This document shows, piece after piece, positions 1 through 7,204 of a stretch of 33,269 nucleotides of DNA (the stretch's first letter is position 1; every line of letters begins with the position of its first letter). Below the pieces are notes generated by a model. The model saw only the letters and a program-made list of their open reading frames with translations, did no database searches and was not told the DNA's origin. The stretch is from Marinobacterium arenosum. Lineage in GTDB: Bacteria > Pseudomonadota > Gammaproteobacteria > Pseudomonadales > Balneatricaceae. A program made the position numbers and the translations under genes. The stretch lies in NCBI RefSeq assembly GCF_019795155.1, contig NZ_JAILYN010000050.1, positions 1 to 33,269 on the forward strand, in the 5' to 3' direction.

Positions 1-1
1 C

Positions 2-202
2 GCCTACGCCGCCTGGGAGAGAGGCCTGAACGAGAACTTCAATGGGTTGTTACGCCAGTATATCCCCAAAGGGACCGATCTGAGGTTGGTCACGGATGAG
101 CAAATCGCGCTGGCACAACAACGCCTCAATTTGAGGCCAAGAAAATGTCTTGGCTACAAGCAGCCTCAGAAGGTATTTGATGACTATCTGAGAGCTGCTT
201 GA
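2..202 (+). CDS. IS30-family transposase, C-terminal fragment (cut by window edge)
   Basis: An open frame enters from the left edge and stops at 200-202, giving 66 residues. It contains ERGLNENFNGLLRQY, the segment around the third catalytic acid (E of DDE) in IS30-family transposases, followed by IPKGTDL and a C-terminal RPRKCLGYKQP segment typical of the family. The rest of the gene lies outside the window, so it cannot be judged intact or broken. The match to IS30-family C-termini is from memory of the family and is strong for this motif. An IS-end-like sequence lies just downstream. Confidence 0.88.
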   Translation, partial: AYAAWERGLNENFNGLLRQYIPKGTDLRLVTDEQIALAQQRLNLRPRKCLGYKQPQKVFDDYLRAA

Positions 203-210
203 AACGGGGA

Positions 211-239
211 GTGTTGCACTTCGGAGTTGAATTCGCGCT
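211..239. repeat. Putative right terminal inverted repeat of the IS30-family element
   Basis: Just after the transposase stop lies GTTGCACTTCGGAGTTGAAT, which resembles the terminal repeats of IS30-type elements (TGTTGC...TTGAAT pattern). The partner end is outside the window, so the exact boundary and any target duplication cannot be set. The stretch from here to 399 holds no gene that I can support. Confidence 0.55.
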
Positions 240-328
240 TTTACTTAATAACCCCTTATTGGAGAACGCGACTCTGACGATTCGCGCATAATAGCTAGAT
301 ACTGCCCAGACCGAAGATCGAATATGGC

Positions 329-362
329 TGCCTCAACATGACACCGGAAATACGTTGAGGCA
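329..362. terminator. 9-bp-stem hairpin downstream of the FMN reductase gene
   Basis: TGCCTCAAC (329-337) pairs perfectly with GTTGAGGCA (354-362) around a 16-nt loop. A second, shorter hairpin, CTTGCA/TGCAAG, sits at 376-381/392-397, right after the reductase stop codon. Neither has a clear T-run, so a transcription terminator role for the minus-strand gene is only a possibility. Confidence 0.35.
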
Positions 363-399
363 ACCGATCTCACAGCTTGCATCGACCAGGCTGCAAGAT

Positions 400-993
400 C
401 TAATGACGCTCGCCCTGCTCTCGCAGCACCTCCTCCAGGCTGATTTTCGCGCACACCGTATCCTTGATGTACCCGACCAGATTACTGGCTGAACGGCGGA
501 TCAGGTTTTCCATGTCCGCATCCTGGCAGTGACCGTCGGCATCGAACACCTGGTGCACCTTGGCAACCGATACCACCATCGGTAACGGGATCGCACCGAC
601 ATGGGAGCAGATGGCGCGCAGTTGTTCCGTGGACTTGATTGCACCGATCACGCCGGCCGCGACACCAAGCAGCGATATGGGCTTGTCAGCCAACATGCTT
701 GGAAATCCCAGGTTGTCGATCGCCAGCTTCATCGGACTGCTGATGCCGCCATGATATTCGGGCGAGGCCAGCAATACCCCTGTCGCCTCCTTCACCGTCC
801 GCTGGAACTCCTCTATGGCGTCCGGGTTTTGAGCGGCCAGCCCAGGTAGCGGGAGATCGAGCTTTTCCAGATAGATCGGCGTCACTTCAACATCCGGGAA
901 TTTGGCCAGCTCATCCAGCGCGATGTTCAGCGCCATGGCCGTGTAGTTGCCGGGACGCACGCTGCCGCAAATAGTCACGATCTTGATAGCCAT
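400..993 (-). CDS. NAD(P)H-dependent FMN reductase family flavoprotein
   Basis: The 197-residue protein has a flavodoxin-like fold. GSVRPGN at residues 10-16 is the FMN phosphate-binding loop, and SPEYHGG at 77-83 is the second flavin-binding loop of the NADPH-dependent FMN reductase (SsuE/chromate reductase/azoreductase-like) family. It has no signal peptide or membrane segment, so it should be a cytosolic oxidoreductase that reduces FMN or small quinone-like or metal substrates with NAD(P)H. The exact substrate cannot be told from the sequence. AGGAGG lies 8 bases before the ATG, which fixes the start. It stands alone on the minus strand beside an IS end, with a separate acetyltransferase gene upstream. 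Confidence 0.85.
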   Translation of the reverse strand: MAIKIVTICGSVRPGNYTAMALNIALDELAKFPDVEVTPIYLEKLDLPLPGLAAQNPDAIEEFQRTVKEATGVLLASPEYHGGISSPMKLAIDNLGFPSMLADKPISLLGVAAGVIGAIKSTEQLRAICSHVGAIPLPMVVSVAKVHQVFDADGHCQDADMENLIRRSASNLVGYIKDTVCAKISLEEVLREQGERH

Positions 994-1109
994 ACACTCG
1001 CCTCCTGTTCATTATCAGGCGTACTGGCTGGCAGCGGCCTGAGAAAAGGTTAAGCACAGTGTAGTTCAAGCGCTGTCTTGAATCGGGTTCAGGCCCTGAA
1101 CCACTCGCT

Positions 1110-1613
1110 CTACAACGCCGTAAAAGGCGCTGCGTAGCGCACAGTACCGGCAGCTTCGCTCAGATAACCGGGCTGCAACTCCAGCGCCATAAAAACTTCA
1201 TCCGGCACCGGGTATTCGCAGCCGATACCGAACTGGGAGGCCGGCACGAAGCCGAAGCGCGGATAGTAGCCGGCATGTCCAAGCACCGCCACCGCCCCCA
1301 CGCCCAATTCGGCACAGCACTCGAGGCCGGCCCGCACCAGTGCCGAGCCGATGCCCTTGCGTTGCCGGTCCGGCGTTACCGCCATCGGCGCCAGCCCCAT
1401 CAGCTTGAGGCTGGGTCGTCCCGGCAGAGTCACCGGCGAGAACAGGATATGGCCGACCGCTACCCCTTCCTGCTCCGCCACCAGCGAGACCAGCGGCCCG
1501 ACCTGCTGCCGCAATGCGGCGACCAATCGAGCTTCGGCCGGGCCATCGAACGCACTCAGCAAGATCGACTCGATGGCGCCCTGATCAGCGCTTTGCTCGG
1601 CTCGGATCAGCAT
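1110..1613 (-). CDS. GNAT-family N-acetyltransferase (YhbS-like)
   Basis: The 167-residue protein has the GNAT acetyl-CoA site RQRKGIGSAL at residues 83-92 (R/Q-x-x-G-x-G/A signature). The following segment, LGHAGYYPRFGF at 111-122, is typical of the YhbS-like subgroup of small acetyltransferases. The substrate is unknown. A G-rich ribosome binding site (GGGGGGA) precedes the ATG. The gene is a single minus-strand unit between the FMN reductase and the isomerase gene, with short gaps, and could be co-transcribed with the isomerase upstream of it. Confidence 0.82.
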   Translation of the reverse strand: MLIRAEQSADQGAIESILLSAFDGPAEARLVAALRQQVGPLVSLVAEQEGVAVGHILFSPVTLPGRPSLKLMGLAPMAVTPDRQRKGIGSALVRAGLECCAELGVGAVAVLGHAGYYPRFGFVPASQFGIGCEYPVPDEVFMALELQPGYLSEAAGTVRYAAPFTAL

Positions 1614-1650
1614 CGTTTACGGTCCCCCCGGGCTAGAAGCAATGAACAGC

Positions 1651-1995
1651 CTATCCAGTTACCGACTTGGCGTAGCTCACCCGGTCGATATCACAGACCT
1701 CGACGGTCAGCGAAGCCGGTACTGACACTATAGCCTTGAGTTCCGCCAGCACCCGGTCCGACAGCGCCGCTTTCTGCTGCTGGTTACGGCCGGACAGAAT
1801 TCGGGCCGTTATATGGACAAAATCCAGCGTTCCGGCACCGGTCCGGTAATGTTCGTAGGCTACAGCCCGGGTTTTGATATCCGCGCCCTCGAACAGTTCG
1901 GACTTCAGCGCCCCATGATGCACCGCCTCGATCAACGCCGACGGCGTTAAACGGGCTTCCAGGGTTTTCGAATACTCGATAATGCAATGCGGCAC
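1651..1995 (-). CDS. 5-carboxymethyl-2-hydroxymuconate isomerase-like tautomerase
   Basis: The protein starts PHCIIEYS after the initiator and ends in DIDRVSYAKS, matching the CHMI family (PF02962). These are trimeric members of the tautomerase superfamily that isomerise muconate intermediates in homoprotocatechuate breakdown. The family uses the N-terminal proline as the catalytic base, so the start must place Pro second. The GTG at 1993-1995 does this and has AGGAG about 7 bases upstream, whereas the frame could be opened further to 2043. The result is 114 residues, close to the usual family length. No other homoprotocatechuate genes are nearby, so a stand-alone tautomerase role is possible. 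Confidence 0.82.
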   Translation of the reverse strand: MPHCIIEYSKTLEARLTPSALIEAVHHGALKSELFEGADIKTRAVAYEHYRTGAGTLDFVHITARILSGRNQQQKAALSDRVLAELKAIVSVPASLTVEVCDIDRVSYAKSVTG

Positions 1996-2135
1996 CGGGG
2001 CACTCCTATGGACAGTTTTGGCTCCAGCAGAGAACCGGGCCATACCCGGTTATTTTTACAGAGAAAAGGGTGGGATAGAACCTTCCAGTTGATCGTGCAA
2101 GTGCAGTATGAACACGCAGCAATGCATCTGCACGA

Positions 2136-2522
2136 TCACTTTATGCTTGCACCACGTTCAGCCAATAAAATACGCAATACCGAGCGGTGACAATGCGCCT
2201 CGTCTTCACAATAACAGCCGATGGAAAAGTTGCTGTCCTTTGAGAAGGCTGCCAGTAGATCCAGTGTTCTACTGGCATCGGGTGCGGAGAGCTCCTTGCG
2301 AAATTTCTTTACGAAGGCAGCCCACTCCTTGTCGGTTTCAGCACTCTGCGCCAGTTTCATCAGCTCCGGCGAGGGAGACAAAATCGGCAACCAGACGTCG
2401 TACCAGTTTTGCAACGCATAATCGCTCTTCTTGACGCCGCGCGGCGGGCGACGAACGGTGCCCAGACGCAGGCCCTCATCTTTACTTCGCTCCGTTCCCA
2501 GACGCACCACCTGAATAGCCAT
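2136..2522 (-). CDS. DUF488 family protein
   Basis: The 128-residue protein begins with an IQVVRLGTERSKDEGLRLGTV-like segment and ends with GCYCEDEAHCHRSVL (residues 102-116). The C-x-C-x5-CHR cluster is characteristic of DUF488 proteins. WYDVWLPILSPSPEL at 40-54 also fits the family. The biochemical function of DUF488 is not established. The CHR cluster suggests a metal- or phosphate-binding or redox site, but that is inference. GGAGG lies about 12 bases before the ATG. There is no obvious operon partner. Confidence 0.8.
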   Translation of the reverse strand: MAIQVVRLGTERSKDEGLRLGTVRRPPRGVKKSDYALQNWYDVWLPILSPSPELMKLAQSAETDKEWAAFVKKFRKELSAPDASRTLDLLAAFSKDSNFSIGCYCEDEAHCHRSVLRILLAERGASIK

Positions 2523-2775
2523 AATTCACTTATCCTCCAGCTGACCAGCCGATTAACCGTATCGCCATCAACGCATTACAAATCGTACTTCAGTGTTTTT
2601 TCAGGTATTTCCCCAGACCGAATACCTATGGCAGGGCCCGTTCACGGCACTTGATGAGTAATCTGTTTTGCAACCATCCAGACGACAAGAGCCCACTGTT
2701 GCCGTATAGCTGTTCACTTAAGGCAACGTGCCCTTGCTATTTGAGCAAGGCCCCTATCGGGAATGACGTGGTCTG

Positions 2776-2869
2776 GTAGGGCGTACTTCAGTGCGCCACC
2801 GCCGCAGGCGGTTGTGGAGCCCTGCGGGCTCCTGGTCGACTGAACCGGCCCGGCCGGAATCAACCCTAC
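2776..2869. repeat. Hairpin-rich intergenic element with GTAGGG/CCCTAC ends
   Basis: The element is bounded by GTAGGG (2776-2781) and its complement CCCTAC (2864-2869). Inside it stacks four small inverted repeats: GGCGTAC/GTGCGCC (2780-2797, one wobble pair), CCGCC/GGCGG (2799-2811), GGAGCCC/GGGCTCC (2816-2832) and a CCGGC/GCCGG-type repeat (2845-2857). No ORF fits it. It lies in the 412-bp gap 2523-2934, which otherwise holds only a CCTTGCT/AGCAAGG hairpin near 2729-2747. It looks like a REP- or MITE-type repeat, but only one copy is in this window. Confidence 0.5.
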
Positions 2870-2934
2870 AGTCACACTGTTCCAGCCACTTAACCGAACA
2901 GTATTACGGCAGTTGCCGGCTCTAGATAGCAGCC

Positions 2935-3930
2935 TTACAGCTGCTGCTGGATACGTTCCGCCACGTCGGCCGGCACCCACTGCCGCCAGAGATCGGCACG
3001 GGTCTTCAGGAAATGGCTGGCGGCCTGATCCGGTTCCGCCTCGTTTTCCGCTGCCCAACCCAGCACGCCGTTGAACTTCTCGGTGGGGATATTAAAGGCA
3101 GAGAAGAAGCGGGTCAGCTGCGGTGCCTGCTCGACGAATTCGCTGTTGGCCCCGTTGATAATATCGGAGACCGGGAATCCACTGGCCGCCGGTTGTTCGC
3201 AGTCGGCGCTGATATTGCACTCATGCCCTTTCGGGTCGTAGGCGGGCATCTGTAACTGGGTGAATTGGTAGCGTCCCAGCAGCGGTGACGGCCCCCAATA
3301 ATAGAACAGCACCGGCCGCTGGCGTTTGTATTCGGAGATGATCGCCGCTTCCAGCGCCGCGCCACTGCCGGCCGAGAACAGCACGTAGTCACTCTCCAGC
3401 TCGAACGCCTTCATCAGGTTCTGGTTGGCCACCTCGCAGGACCAGCCGGCCGGACAGGTGTAGAATCGGCCCTTGCCGGGCTCTTCGGCATCGCGGAACA
3501 GCTCCTTGTACTTGGCCAGATCGTAGACCGATTTCAGGTCGGGATTGGCCTCGGCCACGTAGCTCGGGATAAACCAGCCCTCGACTCCGCCGGAGTAGAT
3601 GCTGGCCAGGTCCTTGACCTTGCCCTGCTCCTTGGCGCGCTTCCAGGCTTCGGCCACGCTGTTCGGCCAGATCTCGTTCATCACATCCACATCGCCGCGG
3701 ATGGTAGCGGTGATCATCGGCAGAGTTCCGCCCACCACCTGTTCGGTGCGGCACTGGTAGCCTTTCTCCAGAATCTGCTGCTGGATATTGACGGTGATCT
3801 GGTTGGACAGCCAGCTCATGCCGGCGATTCTGATCGGGCGATCCAATTCGCAGGCCGCCTGGGCATTCGGGGTGAAAGCACTGAACAGCAGTCCGGCTGC
3901 GGCCAGCGTCTTGATCGGGCCACTACGCAT
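2935..3930 (-). CDS. Glycine betaine/choline-type ABC transporter substrate-binding protein
   Basis: The 331-residue precursor has a Sec signal peptide (MRSGPIKTLAAAGLLFSAF, cleavage near NAQA-A at residue 25). An OpuAC/ProX-like type II binding fold follows, with IRIAGMSWLSNQI near 33-45, DVDVMNEIWPNS around 83-94 and YYWGPSPLLGRYQF in the second lobe. It should bind a quaternary amine or related osmolyte in the periplasm. The ATG at 3930 was chosen because AGGAG lies 7 bases upstream; the frame is open to 4029 but without a signal. No permease or ATPase gene is adjacent, so it is an orphan binding protein. Its partner transporter must be elsewhere if it is active. Confidence 0.85.
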   Translation of the reverse strand: MRSGPIKTLAAAGLLFSAFTPNAQAACELDRPIRIAGMSWLSNQITVNIQQQILEKGYQCRTEQVVGGTLPMITATIRGDVDVMNEIWPNSVAEAWKRAKEQGKVKDLASIYSGGVEGWFIPSYVAEANPDLKSVYDLAKYKELFRDAEEPGKGRFYTCPAGWSCEVANQNLMKAFELESDYVLFSAGSGAALEAAIISEYKRQRPVLFYYWGPSPLLGRYQFTQLQMPAYDPKGHECNISADCEQPAASGFPVSDIINGANSEFVEQAPQLTRFFSAFNIPTEKFNGVLGWAAENEAEPDQAASHFLKTRADLWRQWVPADVAERIQQQL

Positions 3931-4051
3931 GGTCCATCTCCTGGAGGTCGTGAGTATCAATGTTGGCGGCCAACCGAGGCGATTCGGCCGGCACAGGGGC
4001 ACAATACCAGTGCCACCCCGCCATTTCACCCAACAAAATCTCCGGGTTCAC

Positions 4052-4531
4052 TCAGAGCCAGCGGCGCACCCGGCGCCGGTACAGATCGAACTGTTCGCCG
4101 AACAGTTGCTGCATCGCCCGTTCTTCCGGCACGATCTGGAAGCGGTTCATATAGCCGACGAACAGCGCCAGCATCGCCAGACTCACCGGATGTGCCAGGT
4201 GGAACGCCCAACCCAGCAACACCAGCGCCATACCGAGGTACATCGGGTTACGGCTGAATCGGTAGATACCGCTGACCACCAGCGAACTGGCATCACCGGG
4301 CTGCATCGGATTAACGGTGGTGTGAGCACGGCGGAACGACAACACACCGGCCAGCGCCACCAATACGCCCAGAACGCCACAACCAACTCCCCAGCCGAAC
4401 ATCGGTGGCAATGGCAGCGTCAACGACGGCCATAGTCGCGCCGCGCCCCACATCAACAGCGCCACGATCCCGCCAACCACTACCGGCGGTACTTTCAGTT
4501 CAAGCCGTTCAACAGATTGCTGCCACTTCAT
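4052..4531 (-). CDS. Isoprenylcysteine carboxyl methyltransferase (ICMT/PEMT)-like membrane protein
   Basis: The 159-residue integral membrane protein has about four hydrophobic segments. The family signature GIYRFSRNPMYLG lies at residues 88-100, and the downstream PEER at 135-138, followed by FGEQFDLYRRRVRRW, is also diagnostic. Members bind S-adenosylmethionine and methylate membrane-embedded or isoprenoid-like substrates. The bacterial substrates are mostly unknown. The ATG at 4531 has GGGAG upstream; the longer open frame to 4780 overlaps the divergent gene and is unlikely. It is divergent from the 4647 gene with a 115-bp spacer. Confidence 0.82.
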   Translation of the reverse strand: MKWQQSVERLELKVPPVVVGGIVALLMWGAARLWPSLTLPLPPMFGWGVGCGVLGVLVALAGVLSFRRAHTTVNPMQPGDASSLVVSGIYRFSRNPMYLGMALVLLGWAFHLAHPVSLAMLALFVGYMNRFQIVPEERAMQQLFGEQFDLYRRRVRRWL

Positions 4532-4646
4532 CGGTTTGCTCCCTGTGGTCCTGACCAACAACGCACAGGCCACCGGGGCGGCGGACGACAACTGGTGTAC
4601 ACTGCGCGTTTCAGAACGATGATGCTGATAGCCAGCCGAAAACACA

Positions 4647-5126
4647 ATGGATAAACAGGCCCTGATCGCCCAGATCCTCGACCAGCTCGAACGGCAGCTG
4701 CAGGAAGCCCTGCAGGCCGCAGACGAAGCGCACCAGAACGCGACCCACAGCGAGAGCCAGGCGGAAACCCAGTACGACACCCTGGGGCTGGAAAACGCCT
4801 ACCTGGCGCATGGCCAGTCGATGCGGGTAGAAGCCCTGCAACAGGCGCTTGCCTGCTACCGGCAACTGCCGCTACCTGAGTTCAGCCCGCAGATGGCGAT
4901 CGGCATCGGTGCGCTGGTACAGGTCGAGGACGACGAGCGGCAAAGCCTTTACCTGATCGGCCCGCTGGCTGGCGGTATGCAACTGCAGCTCGATGGCCAG
5001 CCGGTCCGTCTGGTCACGCCGGAATCGCCGATCGGTACGGAACTGATCGGCAAACAGCTGGGCGACGAAGTGCGGCTGCGCCGTGCCGGTCAAGAGCTGT
5101 TGGCCGAGATAACGGACCTGCAATGA
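4647..5126 (+). CDS. GreA/GreB C-terminal-domain-like protein
   Basis: The protein has 159 residues. Residues 1-70 are helical, with LDQLERQLQEALQAADEAH resembling the Gre coiled coil. The C-terminal half has IGIGALVQVEDD (85-96) and SPIGTELIGKQLGDEV (127-142), the latter being the hallmark of the GreA/GreB FKBP-like domain that docks on RNA polymerase. In the tip region the canonical GDLxENAEY pattern is only partly kept, so transcript-cleavage activity is doubtful. It may instead be a secondary-channel regulator, which is inference. No clear Shine-Dalgarno precedes the ATG. Its stop overlaps the start of the HD gene (ATGA), so the two are translationally coupled. Confidence 0.72.
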   Translation: MDKQALIAQILDQLERQLQEALQAADEAHQNATHSESQAETQYDTLGLENAYLAHGQSMRVEALQQALACYRQLPLPEFSPQMAIGIGALVQVEDDERQSLYLIGPLAGGMQLQLDGQPVRLVTPESPIGTELIGKQLGDEVRLRRAGQELLAEITDLQ

Positions 5127-5770
5127 GCGATCCACTCGTTAGCCTGGCGAGCGCCTGCCGCCAGTATCTGAACGGCCGGCTCGGCACTGACCCGGCCCAC
5201 GACCTGGCCCATGTCGAGCGGGTGGTGCACAGCGCCCGCCAACTGGCAGAGCAGGAAGGCGCCGACCTGGCCGTGGTGCTGCCGGCCGCCTGGCTGCACG
5301 ACTGTGTCACCCTGCCGAAAGATGCCGCCAACCGGCAGCAGGCCTCCCGGCTGGCCGCCGCAGAAGCCGGTCGGTTTCTGACTGAGCTGGGCTACCCGGC
5401 CGAACACCTGCCGGCCATCGGCCATGCGATCGAAGCGCACAGTTTCAGCGCCGGCATCGAAGCGCGCACGCTGGAGGCGAAAATTGTCCAGGACGCGGAC
5501 CGGCTCGATGCGCTCGGTGCCATCGGCGTGGCCCGCTGCCTGCTGGTCGGCGGCGCCCTGCAGCGACCGCTGTACAACACGACGGATCCGTTCTGCCATC
5601 GACGCGCACCTGACGACCGGCAGTTCAGTATCGATCACTTCTACCGCAAGTTGCTGCAGCTGGCCGACGGCCTGCATACCGGGGCCGCACGGCGGGAAGC
5701 GAGCCGACGGCTGCCGTTCATGCGCCAGTTCCTGGACCAGCTGGCATCTGAACTCCCGCCCCGGGGGTAG
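5123..5770 (+). CDS. HD-domain metal-dependent phosphohydrolase (YedJ-like)
   Basis: The 215-residue protein carries a complete HD site. HDLAHVERV at residues 26-34 supplies the first His, WLHD at 57-60 the HD doublet, IEAHSF at 103-108 a further His, and QDADRLDALGAIGVAR at 123-138 the distal Asp. This matches the YedJ-type HD phosphohydrolases of unassigned substrate, which are cytosolic and divalent-metal dependent. The start overlaps the stop of the GreA-like gene by ATGA, so they form an operon. Whether the pair shares a function, for example nucleotide turnover around RNA polymerase, cannot be seen. The C-terminus is Pro/Gly-rich and ends just before a 66-bp gap. Confidence 0.85.
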   Translation: MSDPLVSLASACRQYLNGRLGTDPAHDLAHVERVVHSARQLAEQEGADLAVVLPAAWLHDCVTLPKDAANRQQASRLAAAEAGRFLTELGYPAEHLPAIGHAIEAHSFSAGIEARTLEAKIVQDADRLDALGAIGVARCLLVGGALQRPLYNTTDPFCHRRAPDDRQFSIDHFYRKLLQLADGLHTGAARREASRRLPFMRQFLDQLASELPPRG

Positions 5771-5836
5771 TCGCTATTTGGGCTTGTCAGGACGAAGCCA
5801 GACTATTACCTTGGCAGAAGGAACAAGGAGTATTTG

Positions 5837-7132
5837 ATGAAGGTTCTGCATACCCGCGCCCGTCAGTTGTGCGACCAGATCGCACGGGCCAATGCACACC
5901 TGCCGGACGAGGCCCGCCGGCAGAAGTTCGAAAAGATGGCCAGCTCAGCCTTTATTTTCTTCCGCGGCACCAGCCACCTGTTCTGGCACGATATGTCACG
6001 TGACTGGCGCATCTCGCTGTTCGGCGGCCGGCCGCAGAGCCAGATCTGGCTGCAGGGCGATGCCCACCTCTACAACTTCGGCGCCCTGCATGACCATCAG
6101 GACCGGATCTACTACGGCATGGACGACTTCGACGATGCGGTGGTGGCCGACTACCAGTTCGACCTCTGGCGACTGGCGGCCAGCCTGGTGCTGGACCTGA
6201 AAGAGCGCAGTTACTTCAGCGAGGAACTGGCGGACCGGGCGGTCAAGCAGCTCGGCAAGCACTACCTGCTGGCAGTGGCCGGTTCCAGCGAAGCCCAGCC
6301 GGCTGTCCGGTTGGAGCATGCGCCGAAACCGATCCGCCAGTTCCTGGAGCGGGTGCACCGCAAAAGCAGTCGCCGCCGGATGCTCGGCAAATGGACCGAG
6401 CCGGGCCTCTGCCGCTTCAACCTGCAGCACGCCAAGCTGGAGGCAGTCGACAGCGACACCCGCCAAGCCTTGATCGAGGCGATCGGCCACTACCAGTCCA
6501 CCCGCGCCGAACCGCCGGCGGAACCGGCAAAAGTTCTGGATATCGCCCGCCGCACCCAGGCCGGCACCGGCTCACTGGGCAGCCATCGCTATTACGCATT
6601 GATCGCCGGCCCGCAGCCGGACGACAACCTGATCCTCGACATCAAGCAGCAGCATGAACCGGCACCGGTCGCGGCGATGCCGGCGTTGGAGCGTGATTGG
6701 TACCGGGAGACCTTCAGCCACGAGGGACGGCGCCATGCCCAGGCCTACCAGGCGATCGCCGAGCATCCGGACAGCTGGCTCGGCTGGCTGGAACTGGACG
6801 GCGCCCAGTACTCGGTGCGCGAGCGTTCGCCGTTCAAGAAAGACTTCCCGACCGACCGCCTGACCAGCGACCAGTACCTGGAAATGGCGGCGATCTGGGG
6901 CGAGATTCTCGGTCGGGAGCATGCCCGCGGCTCACAGCAGGTACAGGAACCGGGCAGCGGTTTTATCGACTTCGTCCACGACCAGGTGCAACCGGAGCGC
7001 AAGGCGTTTCTACGCCTGTTGCGGGCGGTCGCATTGAACTATGCCCGCTGCTGCGAACTGGACTGGCAGGTTTTCAAACGACAGTTTGCCTGTGTGCCGG
7101 CAGCCTCCGCTGAAACTTGCGAAACACCGTAA
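5837..7132 (+). CDS. DUF2252 family protein (kinase-like fold)
   Basis: The 431-residue protein shows the DUF2252 landmarks FFRGTSHLFW (41-50), GDAHLYNFG (74-82) and DDFDDA (96-101). Later segments include GSLGSHRYYALI and a C-terminal DFVHDQVQ. DUF2252 is related to aminoglycoside-phosphotransferase/protein-kinase-like folds, and GDAHLYNFG resembles the catalytic-loop HGDxxxxN pattern, but no reaction has been assigned. AAGGAG at 5825-5830 lies 6 bases before the ATG at 5837; a TTG directly before it is too close to the ribosome site. It follows the HD gene in the same direction after 66 bp and may be part of the same transcript. Confidence 0.85.
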   Translation: MKVLHTRARQLCDQIARANAHLPDEARRQKFEKMASSAFIFFRGTSHLFWHDMSRDWRISLFGGRPQSQIWLQGDAHLYNFGALHDHQDRIYYGMDDFDDAVVADYQFDLWRLAASLVLDLKERSYFSEELADRAVKQLGKHYLLAVAGSSEAQPAVRLEHAPKPIRQFLERVHRKSSRRRMLGKWTEPGLCRFNLQHAKLEAVDSDTRQALIEAIGHYQSTRAEPPAEPAKVLDIARRTQAGTGSLGSHRYYALIAGPQPDDNLILDIKQQHEPAPVAAMPALERDWYRETFSHEGRRHAQAYQAIAEHPDSWLGWLELDGAQYSVRERSPFKKDFPTDRLTSDQYLEMAAIWGEILGREHARGSQQVQEPGSGFIDFVHDQVQPERKAFLRLLRAVALNYARCCELDWQVFKRQFACVPAASAETCETP

Positions 7133-7204
7133 TACTGGCTGTGATAACGTTAATTTCCGTAGTAAAAGCAGCTAGCGTAGCTGGAAAGGATTAAGGCCGA
7201 CCCT

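Noticed and set aside
2409-2654. Plus-strand frame of 81 codons over the DUF488 start
   Set aside because: Overlaps the DUF488 gene in antisense and has no match or ribosome site.
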